From assembly GCA_039925965.1 (NCBI GenBank), contig JBDSXW010000077.1, forward strand, positions 40,675 through 104,674: DNA of 64,000 nt. The letters are read 5' to 3'. Below, in pieces: positions 25,801 to 34,300 of this stretch (positions are counted from its first letter, which is position 1; each line of letters begins with the position of its first letter). This DNA comes from JAZKFT01 sp039925965. Its GTDB lineage: Bacteria; Bacteroidota; Bacteroidia; Chitinophagales; Chitinophagaceae. The position numbers and the translations under genes are program-made. Below the pieces are notes generated by a model that was not told where the DNA came from, did no database searches, and worked only from the letters and a program-made list of their open reading frames with translations.

Positions 25801-28611
25801 TGGATTCCATTCCAGCAATTTTTTCCCGGATATGAATAATCGCCAGTTCGTGCGCAACACCGCATCGGCATTTACATAAGCTTCATAGGGTAAAAAAACA
25901 AGGTCAAGCAGGTGCTGGATAAAATTATCAATGGTGGACTTCACCGAAAAACTGAAATGTTGCCAAAGTTCCATATCATCCGGCTTATGGCATACATCCC
26001 AAATAAAAATAATACCCGATGGCAGCGCCAGTATGATGATGATGGTCAGCGTCCAGAGCAGTGGCGTGGCTGATACCATCCAACCAAATAACATCAGCAA
26101 TAATAATGCAATAGGCACCAGGCTACGCCGCAGGTTATCAAAAATCTTCCAGCGCGACAGGGCCGAAAGTGGGTTCTTAAATCGCTTATTATGTGCACCT
26201 GGCACCCTGGGAAAAAGCCATCTTGCAATCTGCCAATCGCCGCGTATCCACCGGTGCCTTCGTTTTATGTCCACTGAGTAGCTTGATGGATATTCTTCAT
26301 ACAACTGGATATCGCTGATAAGTCCGCTACGGGAATAACAGCCCTCCAGCAGATCATGACTTAATATCCTGTTATCTGGAAAACGGTCTTTCAGTGCCAG
26401 TTCAAAAGCATCAATATCATAGATACCTTTTCCGATAAAAGACCCTTCCCCAAACAGGTCCTGGTACACATCGGATATTGCCCGGGTGTATGGATCGGTG
26501 CCCGGTTCATTGCCATGTATCCGGGTATATATAGAGCTTTCTGATAATGGAAGGCTATTACTCACTCTCGGCTGAAGAATGCCATAGCCATCAGTAACCC
26601 GTTGTTTTTCTTTTGAAAAGCAGGCCCGGTTTAAAGGGTGGGCCATAGTTCCGATCATTTTCCAGGCAGCATCCCTGGGAAGTAGGGTATCGGTGTCCAG
26701 TGTGATGATATATTTTATGCTGGTTAATATGCCTTCATCGGCCACCACCATCATAAATTGCTCCTTTCCATGCCCACGCAATAGGGCATTCAGGTCGCCC
26801 AATTTACCGCGCTTACGTTCGTAACCCATCCATTTTTTCTCTTTCAGATTCCATTTACGCGGCCGGTGAAACAGGAAAAAAAATTCATTTTTGGAAGCCC
26901 CATATTTTTTATTCAGCGCCTGGATCTTCTCCCTGGCCAGCAAAAGCAATTCCTGGTCTCCGGGTAAGCATTCGGCGTCGGCATCTTTAAAATCGGTCAG
27001 CAGGGCAAAGTGTAAGTAAGCATTCCGGTTTGCAAGGAACCGTACTTCAAGCGATTCGAGCAACGATTCCAATTCGGCGCTGTTGCCCAGCAACGTTGGC
27101 ACGACCACCATGCTGCGATAGGATTCGGGAATTCCTTTGGAAAAATCGAGCCGGGGCAGCAGATTTGGTCGGGCAGTGATAGTGGCCACCCAATTCACCA
27201 AAATTGAACCCAGCCGGCTGGAGGCCAGCAGACATACCAGGGCCAGCGGCGCAAGCCACCAATTACGCAGACCTTCCATATATGCCTCACCAAAAAGTGA
27301 AATACTAAAACAAACAGTAAACAAAATAATGGCACCCGAATAAAAGGCGAATGGGAACTTATTAAAGTACCCCCTGCAACGTTCCCTGAACTTGTAGCGA
27401 ATAGCAGCCATTTTTTCAATAAGTGGCTTACCATTGCCAATAAGGTAATACCCAACATGCGAAGCCCGCTCATTGCCGCCCTCCGTTTTGCTATTGAGTG
27501 CGTAGTTAATCGCCATCACAGCAATTTCTTGTTCTGGAAGATCTGAGTTTTTTGAAATGGATTCAACGCTGTGGCGATACATATCCCGTGTGTGAAAATC
27601 CATTTTGGGATAGATTCCATCGGTGTCTGTGCGAAGTATTTTTTCCACGATGCTCGTGTCCTCCACAAATTCACGCCAGTCAGTGGTATTTAGAAAACGC
27701 AGGCTGTTGATGCTGTTGCTGATCGACACCTGGTCGGCCGCTTGCTTCTGATTCTCAAGGTGCACCAGTTCACTACTGGTAAGCCCGTTTTCCGAAAGCC
27801 GTTGTTCAATCCAACTTAGTGGCAGGGCCAGGGAAGAACCCTTTCCTTGTAACCTCCTCGTTAACTCCGCCACGAAAGAACTCACCATGGGCGGGTTACT
27901 GCGGGCCATATCGGCGATCACCAGCACCAGGCTTTTCGGATCCTTTTCCGCGGTGCGGGTCATTTCATCCGCCCAGTAATCTGCCTGGTTTTTATTTAAT
28001 ATATCTGCGGCGATTTGAGTGGCGAGGCGACGCAAATTTTCCAGTAACGCCAGGCGCAGCATAATCGGTATCGCCCATAGTTCACCTAGCTTTAAAGGCG
28101 TTACCGACTGGTAGGAATGTATAAATTTTGTAAGCCCTCTAAGATCTACCCTTCCGTCGCTGTGCGAGATGATTTGCACGGCGATATCATACACCCGCGG
28201 TAAACCTTCCGACTTACCCTTGCCTAGTTGCGGCAGGCCCTTACTATAACCTTTGGGTAAATGTTTTTTACCTGTATAAACCTGTTCTTCTATCAGGTAA
28301 AAATTATCGAGCAACCATTCGCCCGCTGGCACTATCGATTTATTGGCCTTTACAGATTCAGTAAGCAGCCCATGGACCTCCAGCAACAGTTCCTCATTTC
28401 CGGCCAGGCGTTTCAACAATTGCTCTGGTGGATGTCCAGATGTGAGCACATGGTTCTTTGCTAATGTTTTAGCGTAGAGTTCCATTTGCTCCACCGGGAA
28501 CAATTCAGACCGCAGTGGCGGCTTTTCCTGGGCATATTTATTTGTAGTGGCGACCCCGAGGAAAGGATCGATAATGGTCTTTTTTATACTGGCAATAGCC
28601 TGTGGAAGCAT
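19897..28611 (-). CDS. Giant cyclic beta-1,2-glucan synthase-like protein (NdvB/Cgs type: GT84 + glucoamylase-like + GH94)
   Basis: About 2,900 residues. Numbering is from the farthest in-frame ATG (28737). An N-terminal helical region (1-440) precedes membrane helices near 460-520, then a GT84 glycosyltransferase domain with DTDTLLPRD near 684 and RRHRWIRGDWQ near 829. More membrane helices follow (about 870-1040). A glucoamylase-like domain (TEADNWLPPDNYQ near 1080 to about 1640) precedes two GH94-type beta-sandwich segments and a GH94 phosphorylase barrel, with catalytic Asp in GDWNDGM near 2622 and GGWTWYTGSAGW close to the end. In NdvB/Cgs proteins GT84 elongates beta-1,2-glucan and the GH94 part controls chain length. 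I chose 28611 (MLPQAIASIKK). Starts at 28695 and 28737 are also possible; the last overlaps the regulator gene by 35 bp. Confidence 0.92.
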   Translation of the reverse strand: MLPQAIASIKKTIIDPFLGVATTNKYAQEKPPLRSELFPVEQMELYAKTLAKNHVLTSGHPPEQLLKRLAGNEELLLEVHGLLTESVKANKSIVPAGEWLLDNFYLIEEQVYTGKKHLPKGYSKGLPQLGKGKSEGLPRVYDIAVQIISHSDGRVDLRGLTKFIHSYQSVTPLKLGELWAIPIMLRLALLENLRRLATQIAADILNKNQADYWADEMTRTAEKDPKSLVLVIADMARSNPPMVSSFVAELTRRLQGKGSSLALPLSWIEQRLSENGLTSSELVHLENQKQAADQVSISNSINSLRFLNTTDWREFVEDTSIVEKILRTDTDGIYPKMDFHTRDMYRHSVESISKNSDLPEQEIAVMAINYALNSKTEGGNERASHVGYYLIGNGKPLIEKMAAIRYKFRERCRGYFNKFPFAFYSGAIILFTVCFSISLFGEAYMEGLRNWWLAPLALVCLLASSRLGSILVNWVATITARPNLLPRLDFSKGIPESYRSMVVVPTLLGNSAELESLLESLEVRFLANRNAYLHFALLTDFKDADAECLPGDQELLLLAREKIQALNKKYGASKNEFFFLFHRPRKWNLKEKKWMGYERKRGKLGDLNALLRGHGKEQFMMVVADEGILTSIKYIITLDTDTLLPRDAAWKMIGTMAHPLNRACFSKEKQRVTDGYGILQPRVSNSLPLSESSIYTRIHGNEPGTDPYTRAISDVYQDLFGEGSFIGKGIYDIDAFELALKDRFPDNRILSHDLLEGCYSRSGLISDIQLYEEYPSSYSVDIKRRHRWIRGDWQIARWLFPRVPGAHNKRFKNPLSALSRWKIFDNLRRSLVPIALLLLMLFGWMVSATPLLWTLTIIIILALPSGIIFIWDVCHKPDDMELWQHFSFSVKSTIDNFIQHLLDLVFLPYEAYVNADAVLRTNWRLFISGKKLLEWNPSNNAINTAPKTLPGFFAAMWFTALFSAGLFAYFVWYLPDVLLVAGPVLVLWLLAPAVAWYISRPSTKQGIQLSTDNRVYLQQLARKIWAFFEDFVTEADNWLPPDNYQLYPSPKIAHRTSPTNIGLSLLASLGGWDFGYISAGKLIERTANTLNTMLSLEKFHGHLYNWYDTETMLPLSPRYVSSVDSGNLAGHLITLKQGLSNLGSQLVFTNKVFDGLLDAAGLLLETVKDQQQPVILFLDHLRSISVTPVQTLQEAKKAMDTTDVFYHDHILSLCNSSQQDTALWATKIGMQIKDSCSDLVSLAPWLQVQGAPTKFGNLLAIVSAIPTLQSLARIEAFLLPELKSYPAAENSIEENTWLENFGSRVAESGRRAKERLLLLESLVLKCTQLSNIDYDFLFDRTQNLLSIGYNVQENRRDLSYYDLLASESRLSTYVGIAQGKLPQESWFALGRQLTNTGTTPILLSWSGSMFEYLMPMLVMPSYPNTLLHQTHTAIVEKQIDYGRKRSVPWGISESGYNMVDANLNYQYRAFGVPGLGFKRGLGEDLVISPYSTIMALMVLPEAACANLEKMAAEGFEDTSYGFYEAVDYTTARLPRGQHHEIIRSFMVHHQGMSFLSLAYVLLDQPMQKRFETEVQFQATLLLLQERIPRVSTFYSPSVHVADTSVVNDNNTPMRVIHTPSTPIPEVQLLSNGRYHVMVTNSGGGYSRWKDIAITRWREDSTCDNWGAFCYIRDLDSNALWSSSYQPTLQEGENYEAVFSQGRAEFRRRDHSLETHTEIVVSPEDDVELRRITIANRSRKKRYIEVTSYAEVVLAPAAADAAHPAFSNLFVQTEIVGNRNAIVCTRRPRSEHEHTPSMFHLMKVHHAKVEGVSYETNRSNFTGRGNTSYNPVVFTKQDPLSDTQGSVLDPIIAIQYRIVIEAQESATIDMVTGIAETREICNGLVEKYQDRHLTDRAFELSWTHSQVVLRQINAIETDAQLYARLAGSVIYSNPSLRADPGIIAMNQRGQSGLWSYSISGDLPIVLVQIENAEKIELVHQLIQAHAYWRLKGLVVDLVIWNDDHGSYRQNLQNEILGLIAPIIGADVKEQPGGIFIRSGDQLSNEDRILFQSVARIVISDNLGTLEEQLMRRNKVKGIIPYFNPVKFHMSLSTAVQQPEGLQFFNGFGGFSKDGKEYVIMSGAGKVTPAPWVNVLANPEFGTVVSESGQSYTWAENAHEYRLTPWNDDPVGDLNGETFYVRDEESGKFWTPTALPGNSKLPYITRHGFGYSIFEHIEDGVHTEMTVFVDLDSPIKFTTIRFHNQSGRPRRLSATGYVEWVLADLRPKSLMHIITESDTETGAILARNSYNTEMATKVAFFDADDPIKAFTTDRAEFIGRNGTLGSPEAMGKARLSGKSGAAIDACAVIQVPFDLAEGEEHTLIFRLGAGRDHNDAVSIIRRFKGLVPVQDAFDKVKRYWQQKLGILQIATPDAATNILANGWLTYQALACRIWGRSGFYQSGGAFGFRDQLQDVLSLLFVDADVTKKQILLSASRQFKEGDVQHWWHPPAGRGVRTTCSDDYLWLPFVVSRYVKHTGDLAVLDESVGFLEGRLLNVGEESYYDLPIRSNNFDSLYNHCIKSILHGLRFGVHGLPLMGSGDWNDGMDKVGEHGKGESVWLAFFLYEVLVRFAQIAHMKGDENFMAKCTQEAEKLRSNIEANAWDGKWYRRAYFDDGTPLGSAVNDECRIDSIAQSWSVLSGAAGNQRRAMGIESANQYLVDRPNKLIQLFDPPFDVSALNPGYIKGYVPGVRENGGQYTHAAIWLVMAFAALQNKERTWELLKMINPINHGNSEEGIARYKVEPYVMAADIYKQPLHTGRGGWTWYTGSAGWMYQLIIESFLGLKREGAKLMFNPCVPEQWTEFGIKYRFEETNYSIRFSQSKQQEGIKVSISGVDQKGNSITLVNDRMEHVVEVVIGLTAAGVIG

Positions 28612-28702
28612 AAAATAATCTGATTGATGGTACAGTAAATCCTGTCTGTTAGTAAAAATGATGTTATCTGTATTTTCAACCAGGAACCCGGGCATTAAAA
28701 TC

Positions 28703-29914
28703 TTAACCCAGAACCCCAGGTTGGTGCCTGGGTACAAGAGATCCGTTTTTTGAAAAATGACAAATTTCAGCAGGCAGCGAACTTGCTTCTACATATTCGC
28801 CTTCATTCAACACCACTACTTTATAAACAATATTTTTCAACTCCCTGAGATTATCGTGCCATAGATGATTTTTGAAAATGGTCTCCACCTCGGGGCTGAA
28901 GCCTTTCACGTTTCGGCCGGTATCCATATTTGCACAGTCTTTAAAATGTTCCGCAAGCTGCATTATGTCTTCTTTTCGGTTTCTGAGCGGTAGAATATCT
29001 ATAGTAAAGTCGTTTAACACGTTGTAAAGCTCTTCTGACAATACCCGGTTTTGGGCAGCTTGCCAAAGATTCTCTCTGCTAGATGAAAAGATACGAACGT
29101 CCAGGTCTGTTTCGCTACCATCCGCTTTGCTAATCTTCTTTGCTTTCAATGCTCTAATAAGCATTTGCTGCACCTCATATGATAAGTCCGCAATTTCGTC
29201 TAATAACAATGAGCCGCCGTTAGCCATTTCGAGGCACCCAATGTACTCCGGGGTCTGGCTATCATTTGAGGCGGAATATCCGAACAGTTTTACGGCCGGT
29301 GTTTGATCTGTAACGGTACTGCAATTATGCACAATAAAAGGTTGATTCTTCCGGTCGCTCATGCCATGTATTTCCCGCGCAACGGCCTCCTTGCCGGTAC
29401 CGCTTTCACCGTATATAATTACATTGTAACCAGTGGGTGCAATGAGGATGACTTGTTTGTAGAGACGTTTAAAAAACTCAGTATTTCCGTAATAAAATAC
29501 CGGCGGTTCCGATATGGCTACTCCAGCCTGCTTTGTCCGCATTTTGCTTTGTTTCGCTTTTTCCAGGGCGCGTTGGATGATGCTGGAAATTTCTTCGGGC
29601 ATCAACGGCTTGGTCACATATTCCAAAGCACCAAACTTGATCGCATTCACCGAAGTTTTTAAGTCAGTATATGCCGTAATGAAAACAAAAGGTATCTCAG
29701 GAAACTTCTCTTTCACTTTTTTTAAAAAAGTGATGCCGTCCATATCTTCTAACCAAACATCGCAAACCACGAGGTTAGGCTGGTTGCTATTAATATGATC
29801 CCATGCCTGTGCACAAGTGTATGCAGTAGTCACTTTATAGCCCTTTCTTGTGAGAAAACTATTAAGCAATAAACACATATCAACATCATCATCAACAATT
29901 AAAAGTTTGTTCAT
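28703..29914 (-). CDS. NtrC-like response regulator lacking GAFTGA and DNA-binding domain
   Basis: A 403-residue protein. A REC domain (1-120) has VDDD and the phospho-acceptor Asp in VVCDVWLEDMDG. A sigma-54-type AAA+ domain (about 140-375) has Walker A GESGTGKE and Walker B GGSLLLDEI. Where NtrC proteins have the GAFTGA loop that grips sigma-54, this one reads LFGYSASNDSQTPEYIG, and the C-terminal Fis-type helix-turn-helix is absent (ends PRHQPGVLG). It therefore cannot be a standard sigma-54 activator. It may act through protein contacts, or it has lost function. It is the upstream gene of a probable two-gene unit with the glucan synthase. No sensor kinase is adjacent. Confidence 0.9.
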   Translation of the reverse strand: MNKLLIVDDDVDMCLLLNSFLTRKGYKVTTAYTCAQAWDHINSNQPNLVVCDVWLEDMDGITFLKKVKEKFPEIPFVFITAYTDLKTSVNAIKFGALEYVTKPLMPEEISSIIQRALEKAKQSKMRTKQAGVAISEPPVFYYGNTEFFKRLYKQVILIAPTGYNVIIYGESGTGKEAVAREIHGMSDRKNQPFIVHNCSTVTDQTPAVKLFGYSASNDSQTPEYIGCLEMANGGSLLLDEIADLSYEVQQMLIRALKAKKISKADGSETDLDVRIFSSSRENLWQAAQNRVLSEELYNVLNDFTIDILPLRNRKEDIMQLAEHFKDCANMDTGRNVKGFSPEVETIFKNHLWHDNLRELKNIVYKVVVLNEGEYVEASSLPAEICHFSKNGSLVPRHQPGVLG

Positions 29915-31178
29915 AGAAAAAAATTGAGCGGATGAACACTATCCTTTATCACACTTGCAGTATCTCGTGCGCACACGCACTTCGTGGGATCTACCCATCG
30001 GGCGAACAATCTAAAGTCAAAAGTTGTACCGATTCTGACAAATCACTTCTGTGGAACGGGAAAAAAACGAAAGGCATTTGGCGCGGATAAAATGCACGAC
30101 TGATTTTAAATTTATCGACCAGCCCGCGAACCGAAATTTCAATTTAGTCAAGCAATGAGCGACCTTAGAATACCATATGACTGAGCATTGCATTCGTGGA
30201 ATATATTCCCCATAATGTGCACTTCTTTTTCATCTGAACAGTAATGAAAGTTGCCTTAAACAGGAGGCAAAATTTGCACTTATTTTGAAGCAACGCTACA
30301 GTTTCTTGCTCTTTAAAAATTATAATCATGGGGAAATACGCAGAGAAAACTGCAAGAAACGTTGAAACCTAAATGCATGAAATGAAAGAAGGAACGCTAA
30401 AAACGGGCAGGGGAAAAAAGGTGACCGATCCAGGCGATTGCCATTGGCATATCGGAGGCGAGAGCAGATGGTAGTAAAGTACCTGGAAATGCCGCCAGCA
30501 AGGCATCCAAAATCGAAATAGCGAAAAAAGTGACACCTAAAAAAGCCGCTATAAAAAAAGTAGTCAAGAAGGCTGCAAAGTGACAGGAGGTTGAGCCTCC
30601 CATTAGTATCGCACCCTTACCTGTGCGTGATGCCATAGATTCGTTTCGTTTTAACGCCAATATTTATGATGGGAAAATGTCGCTGGCGCAATGCAAACCG
30701 TACCTATTAGTTCCTGTTTACAGCAGACGGGTTCTTTTTGAGCATAAGCGTGTGGCAGCAATTCATCCGGGGTAATAATAGGCCGATCTTGAGGAGTGGA
30801 TGCAATCAGCCGTTGTTAAATTTCATAATAATAAGCCGCTTTCATAGACGTTTCTCAAAACGAAAGCAGTTTCATTGAATATTTTAGACAAAATCATGAT
30901 CGGCAACGATACCTGCAACGCTGCCGGCATTTCCGATAGCTTTCGTAGACTGGTTTCAAGAAAAAAAAGATTGTCAGGGAATAACCTGGTACAATTAAAG
31001 ATGCGGTTATGGTATTAAGGCGGGGTAAGTCCGTTCCTACGTTTTTCGATACAGTTGGAGTCCTGCGAGGTAGCCGAAAATAATACAGGGTGCGTACAAA
31101 GCACATACACCCTAATGAGCAAGGCCATCAAGGCCAGCGCCATGCAATTTCAAAATTCTCCTGTATTTTCATGTCATC
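29915..31178. other. 1.26-kb gene-poor stretch with decayed coding remnants
   Basis: 29915-30327 holds nothing I can name; it includes the upstream region of the regulator gene. 30328-30583 is a DUF6496-like pseudogene. From 30602 to 31018 one plus-strand frame stays open except for three stops in a row (30773-30781) and one at 30845, reading for example ADLEEWMQSAVVKFHNNKPL and NILDKIMIGNDTCNAAG. This could be another dead gene, but no family is recognised. 31019-31178 leads into the sensor kinase and probably holds its promoter. Confidence 0.5.
30328..30583 (+). pseudogene. DUF6496-like small basic protein, decayed
   Basis: The frame starts MGKYAEKTARNVET, hits TAA (30370-30372), continues MHEMKEGTLKTGRGKKVTD, then shifts frame near 30427 and resumes as QAIAIGISEARADGSKVPG with a lysine/alanine-rich tail ending KKAAK. 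From memory, intact relatives read continuously (KAMHEMKEGKLKSG...SRKQAIAIGLSEARKKGAK). The match on both sides of the stop and the shift shows a single ancestral gene with at least two inactivating lesions. Such proteins are short, basic and of unknown function. Confidence 0.75.
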
Positions 31179-34100
31179 ATGATGGGAAGCAGCATATGGA
31201 ACAGCTATCGAAAAAAGCTAGGCGTTACCGGGCTTCTTATTCTGTTGATCGCCATCCGGGTGGTGGCACAGTTTGCTGCGCCCACCAATTATAAATTCAA
31301 AACTTATACCACGCAGGACGGCCTCGCTGACAATACTATTACAAAGATGGTCAAAGACAAGCGTGGCTTCCTCTGGATAGCAACCCATAATGGCATTAGC
31401 CGGTTCGATGGACAGCATTTTAAAACCTATACCCATATCCCGTCCGACTCTACAAGTTTACGCAGCATCTGGATAACCGACATGCTGGTGGATAGCAGCC
31501 AGACCCTATGGGTTTCAACCGAAGGTGGCTTATGTTATTACGACGAGAAATTTGACCGGTTCCGATATGTAAATACTGCCGGGGAACTACAACTTATTTA
31601 TAAAGCACCAATGTGCAAGGGTGCCGATAACTCGTTGTGGGTGGCGGCAGAAAACGGACTAAAAAAAATAGACAGTCGCACAAAAAAAATACAAGCTACC
31701 TCACTTAACAGGATCCCGGATCCGCAGGCAATCATTATTGACCGTAATGATAACATTTTAATCGGCACCCGGGGCTTTGGCATTTATTGCTATCATATTC
31801 CAACAGGAACCATAAAGAAAATGCAGTTGGGTTGTATTGGCCCCGATGCACATATCATGTCTTTTTTCATGGATGATGATGGGCTTTGGGCAGCCACCAG
31901 CTACGGCCTGGTTTTAATGGAAGATGAAAATCATTCGCAGTTGTACAACAGTGGAGCCGGATCGCTGGCGGGGCAATTGTTTGAACAGTTGATGTGCATC
32001 AATGTTTTTAAGCCAATAACAGGAAAAGGCCAGCTGCTGTGTGGCACCTACGATAAAAAGCTTTTACTATTTGACAAATCAGCCAAAAAATTCATTTATC
32101 GCTGGGACAATGAACTCTCGAATCCGGAGCATGTGCCTGCAGGTGTTTTCTATTGCCTGTACCCGGAAGAAAAAACATTTTGGGCGGGCACCGACTATGG
32201 GCTTTGCAAACTTAGCCTTACGGAGCAGGATTTCATTACCACGCTGCTGCCAACTGTTATGGACAGCAGGTCCTCATCCTTGTTAAAAAAAATTATACCT
32301 GCTTCCACCAACAAAAACCAATATTGGATCGCCGCGGGTCCTCCTGATAATGGTGTGCTGCTGTACGATATGACAGAGAAAAAAATCGTAAAAAAAATCA
32401 GCACCGGCACACAGGGACCTGACAAAATCTATATCACCCTCCATGCCGGGCCAGCAGGGGAAATCTATGCCCTTACTAATACGGCACTGGATATCATTTC
32501 CACGTCAGGCACACTTGTGAAAAGCTACCAGCTGATGCGGCCTTGCTTTGACATCGATCTGGACAATGCCGGCAATGCATGGATTGGAACCGCCACAGGC
32601 ATTATTAGCCTCAACACTATCAATGGAAAACAGGAATTGTATGATTGCAATTTTAAGGGAACAGAAGTGGAAAATTCATCGTTTTCAGAAACCTTCCGGG
32701 CAGCAGGGATCCGGTGTAATAACGATAGTCTGGTATGGCTTGTCTCCATAAAATATGGCCTGTTTGCTTTTAATAAAAACACCAAAGCGTTCACGCCATA
32801 CCGGCAGCCATTTACCGGAACTTACAACACACTTAACCGCAGCAGTGGCCTCGTAATTGATGGCGGCGATATCTGGACTGCTAACATGGCTGGGATTAGT
32901 TGTTATCATCCGGTTACAGGAAGTTTTTCAAATTACAACGCCAGCAATGGCCTCCAAAGTACCTATGTGTACTCATTGGGCAAAGACAGCGCTGGCTATC
33001 TATGGGGACGTGGCAACGCGGGCATTTTTTCATTTAACCCCCAAACAAAAAGATTTATTAATTACACCCTGCCGCTCGCCTTCCTGGGTTCACTTATTAA
33101 CCAGTCCATCAGTACCCTGAACAATGGCGTTGCGGTAGGTTTCGAAGGGGGCTTTGTGCTGTTTTCCCCACAAAAACAAGCAGAAGATCTGCTGCCGAAA
33201 GCAATCATTACCGACTGCCGGGTAGGCAACGATCATTTCTATTTTGATAAGGACAGTATAGCGGTGCAGCCTGTTTCTTTTAGCTACCACGAAAACAGCA
33301 TCCAGTTCCGGTTTACGGCTATCAGTTTTAATCATCCGCAAAACACAACGCTTTTCTACATGCTGCAGGGACTGGATGGCAGATGGATTCCTGCAGACGG
33401 AAACGATATGGTGTCATATAATAATTTAAGTGAAGGGAGCTACGAATTCAAAGTTCAAGCCACCGGCCTTAATGACCGTCAACATACTGTACCAGCGGTA
33501 TTTCGATTTACAGTGTTTCCTCCTTACTGGAGAACCTGGTGGTTCAGGTTGCTCGCGGGCGTCTTTATTTCCTGTTGTATTATTTTTATTTTCCGCTATC
33601 GCGTAAAAATGATCAAAAGAAAGGAAGCGCAAAAAACAGCGACTAACAAAACGGTGGCCGAACTTGAAATGAAAACACTGCGCAGCCGGATGAACCCACA
33701 TTTCATTTTTAATTCGCTGAACTCCATCCAGAAGTTTATTTGGGAAAATAAGAAGGATGATGCCAGCGACTACCTGAGTAAGTTTGCCAAACTCATGCGT
33801 TTGATTCTCGATCATTCTGCCCAAACTTACATCACCCTGTCTGAGGAACTGGATGCGTTAAAATTGTACATGGAGCTGGAGCACCGGCGTTGCAATGGAA
33901 AGTTTGACTATTCCATTACCATAGACCCGGCTGTAGACGCTGCCGCTACTAAGATACCCCCACTTATTTTGCAGCCCTTTGTTGAAAACGCCATCTGGCA
34001 TGGAATTAGCCCATTGCAAAACAAAATAGGATTGCTCACGGTATCTATTAAAAAACAAGACCATGAGCTGGTATGTGAAGTAAGAGACAATGGAATCGGA

Positions 34101-34298
34101 CGGGTGAAGGCTGCCGAATTAAAGGCCGGCAGCAGCATTAGCAAAAGCAGTGTGGGTCTGGATATAACAAGACAGCGATTGGAACAAATGAATATTGAAA
34201 CCCGTTTGGATCAACTGATAATTATAAAAGACCTTTATAAAAATGATGAGGCGGATGGAACGCTGGTAAGTGTACATATACCGGAAGTAAAAGACTAA
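31179..34298 (+). CDS. Sensor histidine kinase with two-propeller periplasmic domain (LytS-type kinase)
   Basis: A 1039-residue membrane kinase. After an N-terminal signal/anchor (about 12-30) come Reg_prop beta-propeller repeats (QDGLADNTITKMVKDKRGFL, LWIATHNGISRFDG and later WIGTATGI), about 35-680. A Y_Y_Y domain (about 700-785) and a transmembrane helix near 790 (WWFRLLAGVFISCCIIFIF) follow. The cytoplasmic His_kinase domain has the phospho-acceptor His in MNPHFIFNSLNSIQ near 842 and a HATPase with the N-box LQPFVENAIWHGI near 930. In Bacteroidota this layout senses extracellular ligands, often glycans, and signals to LytTR regulators. The next gene, 2 bp away, is exactly such a partner. 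Confidence 0.94.
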   Translation: MMGSSIWNSYRKKLGVTGLLILLIAIRVVAQFAAPTNYKFKTYTTQDGLADNTITKMVKDKRGFLWIATHNGISRFDGQHFKTYTHIPSDSTSLRSIWITDMLVDSSQTLWVSTEGGLCYYDEKFDRFRYVNTAGELQLIYKAPMCKGADNSLWVAAENGLKKIDSRTKKIQATSLNRIPDPQAIIIDRNDNILIGTRGFGIYCYHIPTGTIKKMQLGCIGPDAHIMSFFMDDDGLWAATSYGLVLMEDENHSQLYNSGAGSLAGQLFEQLMCINVFKPITGKGQLLCGTYDKKLLLFDKSAKKFIYRWDNELSNPEHVPAGVFYCLYPEEKTFWAGTDYGLCKLSLTEQDFITTLLPTVMDSRSSSLLKKIIPASTNKNQYWIAAGPPDNGVLLYDMTEKKIVKKISTGTQGPDKIYITLHAGPAGEIYALTNTALDIISTSGTLVKSYQLMRPCFDIDLDNAGNAWIGTATGIISLNTINGKQELYDCNFKGTEVENSSFSETFRAAGIRCNNDSLVWLVSIKYGLFAFNKNTKAFTPYRQPFTGTYNTLNRSSGLVIDGGDIWTANMAGISCYHPVTGSFSNYNASNGLQSTYVYSLGKDSAGYLWGRGNAGIFSFNPQTKRFINYTLPLAFLGSLINQSISTLNNGVAVGFEGGFVLFSPQKQAEDLLPKAIITDCRVGNDHFYFDKDSIAVQPVSFSYHENSIQFRFTAISFNHPQNTTLFYMLQGLDGRWIPADGNDMVSYNNLSEGSYEFKVQATGLNDRQHTVPAVFRFTVFPPYWRTWWFRLLAGVFISCCIIFIFRYRVKMIKRKEAQKTATNKTVAELEMKTLRSRMNPHFIFNSLNSIQKFIWENKKDDASDYLSKFAKLMRLILDHSAQTYITLSEELDALKLYMELEHRRCNGKFDYSITIDPAVDAAATKIPPLILQPFVENAIWHGISPLQNKIGLLTVSIKKQDHELVCEVRDNGIGRVKAAELKAGSSISKSSVGLDITRQRLEQMNIETRLDQLIIIKDLYKNDEADGTLVSVHIPEVKD

Positions 34299-34300
34299 TT

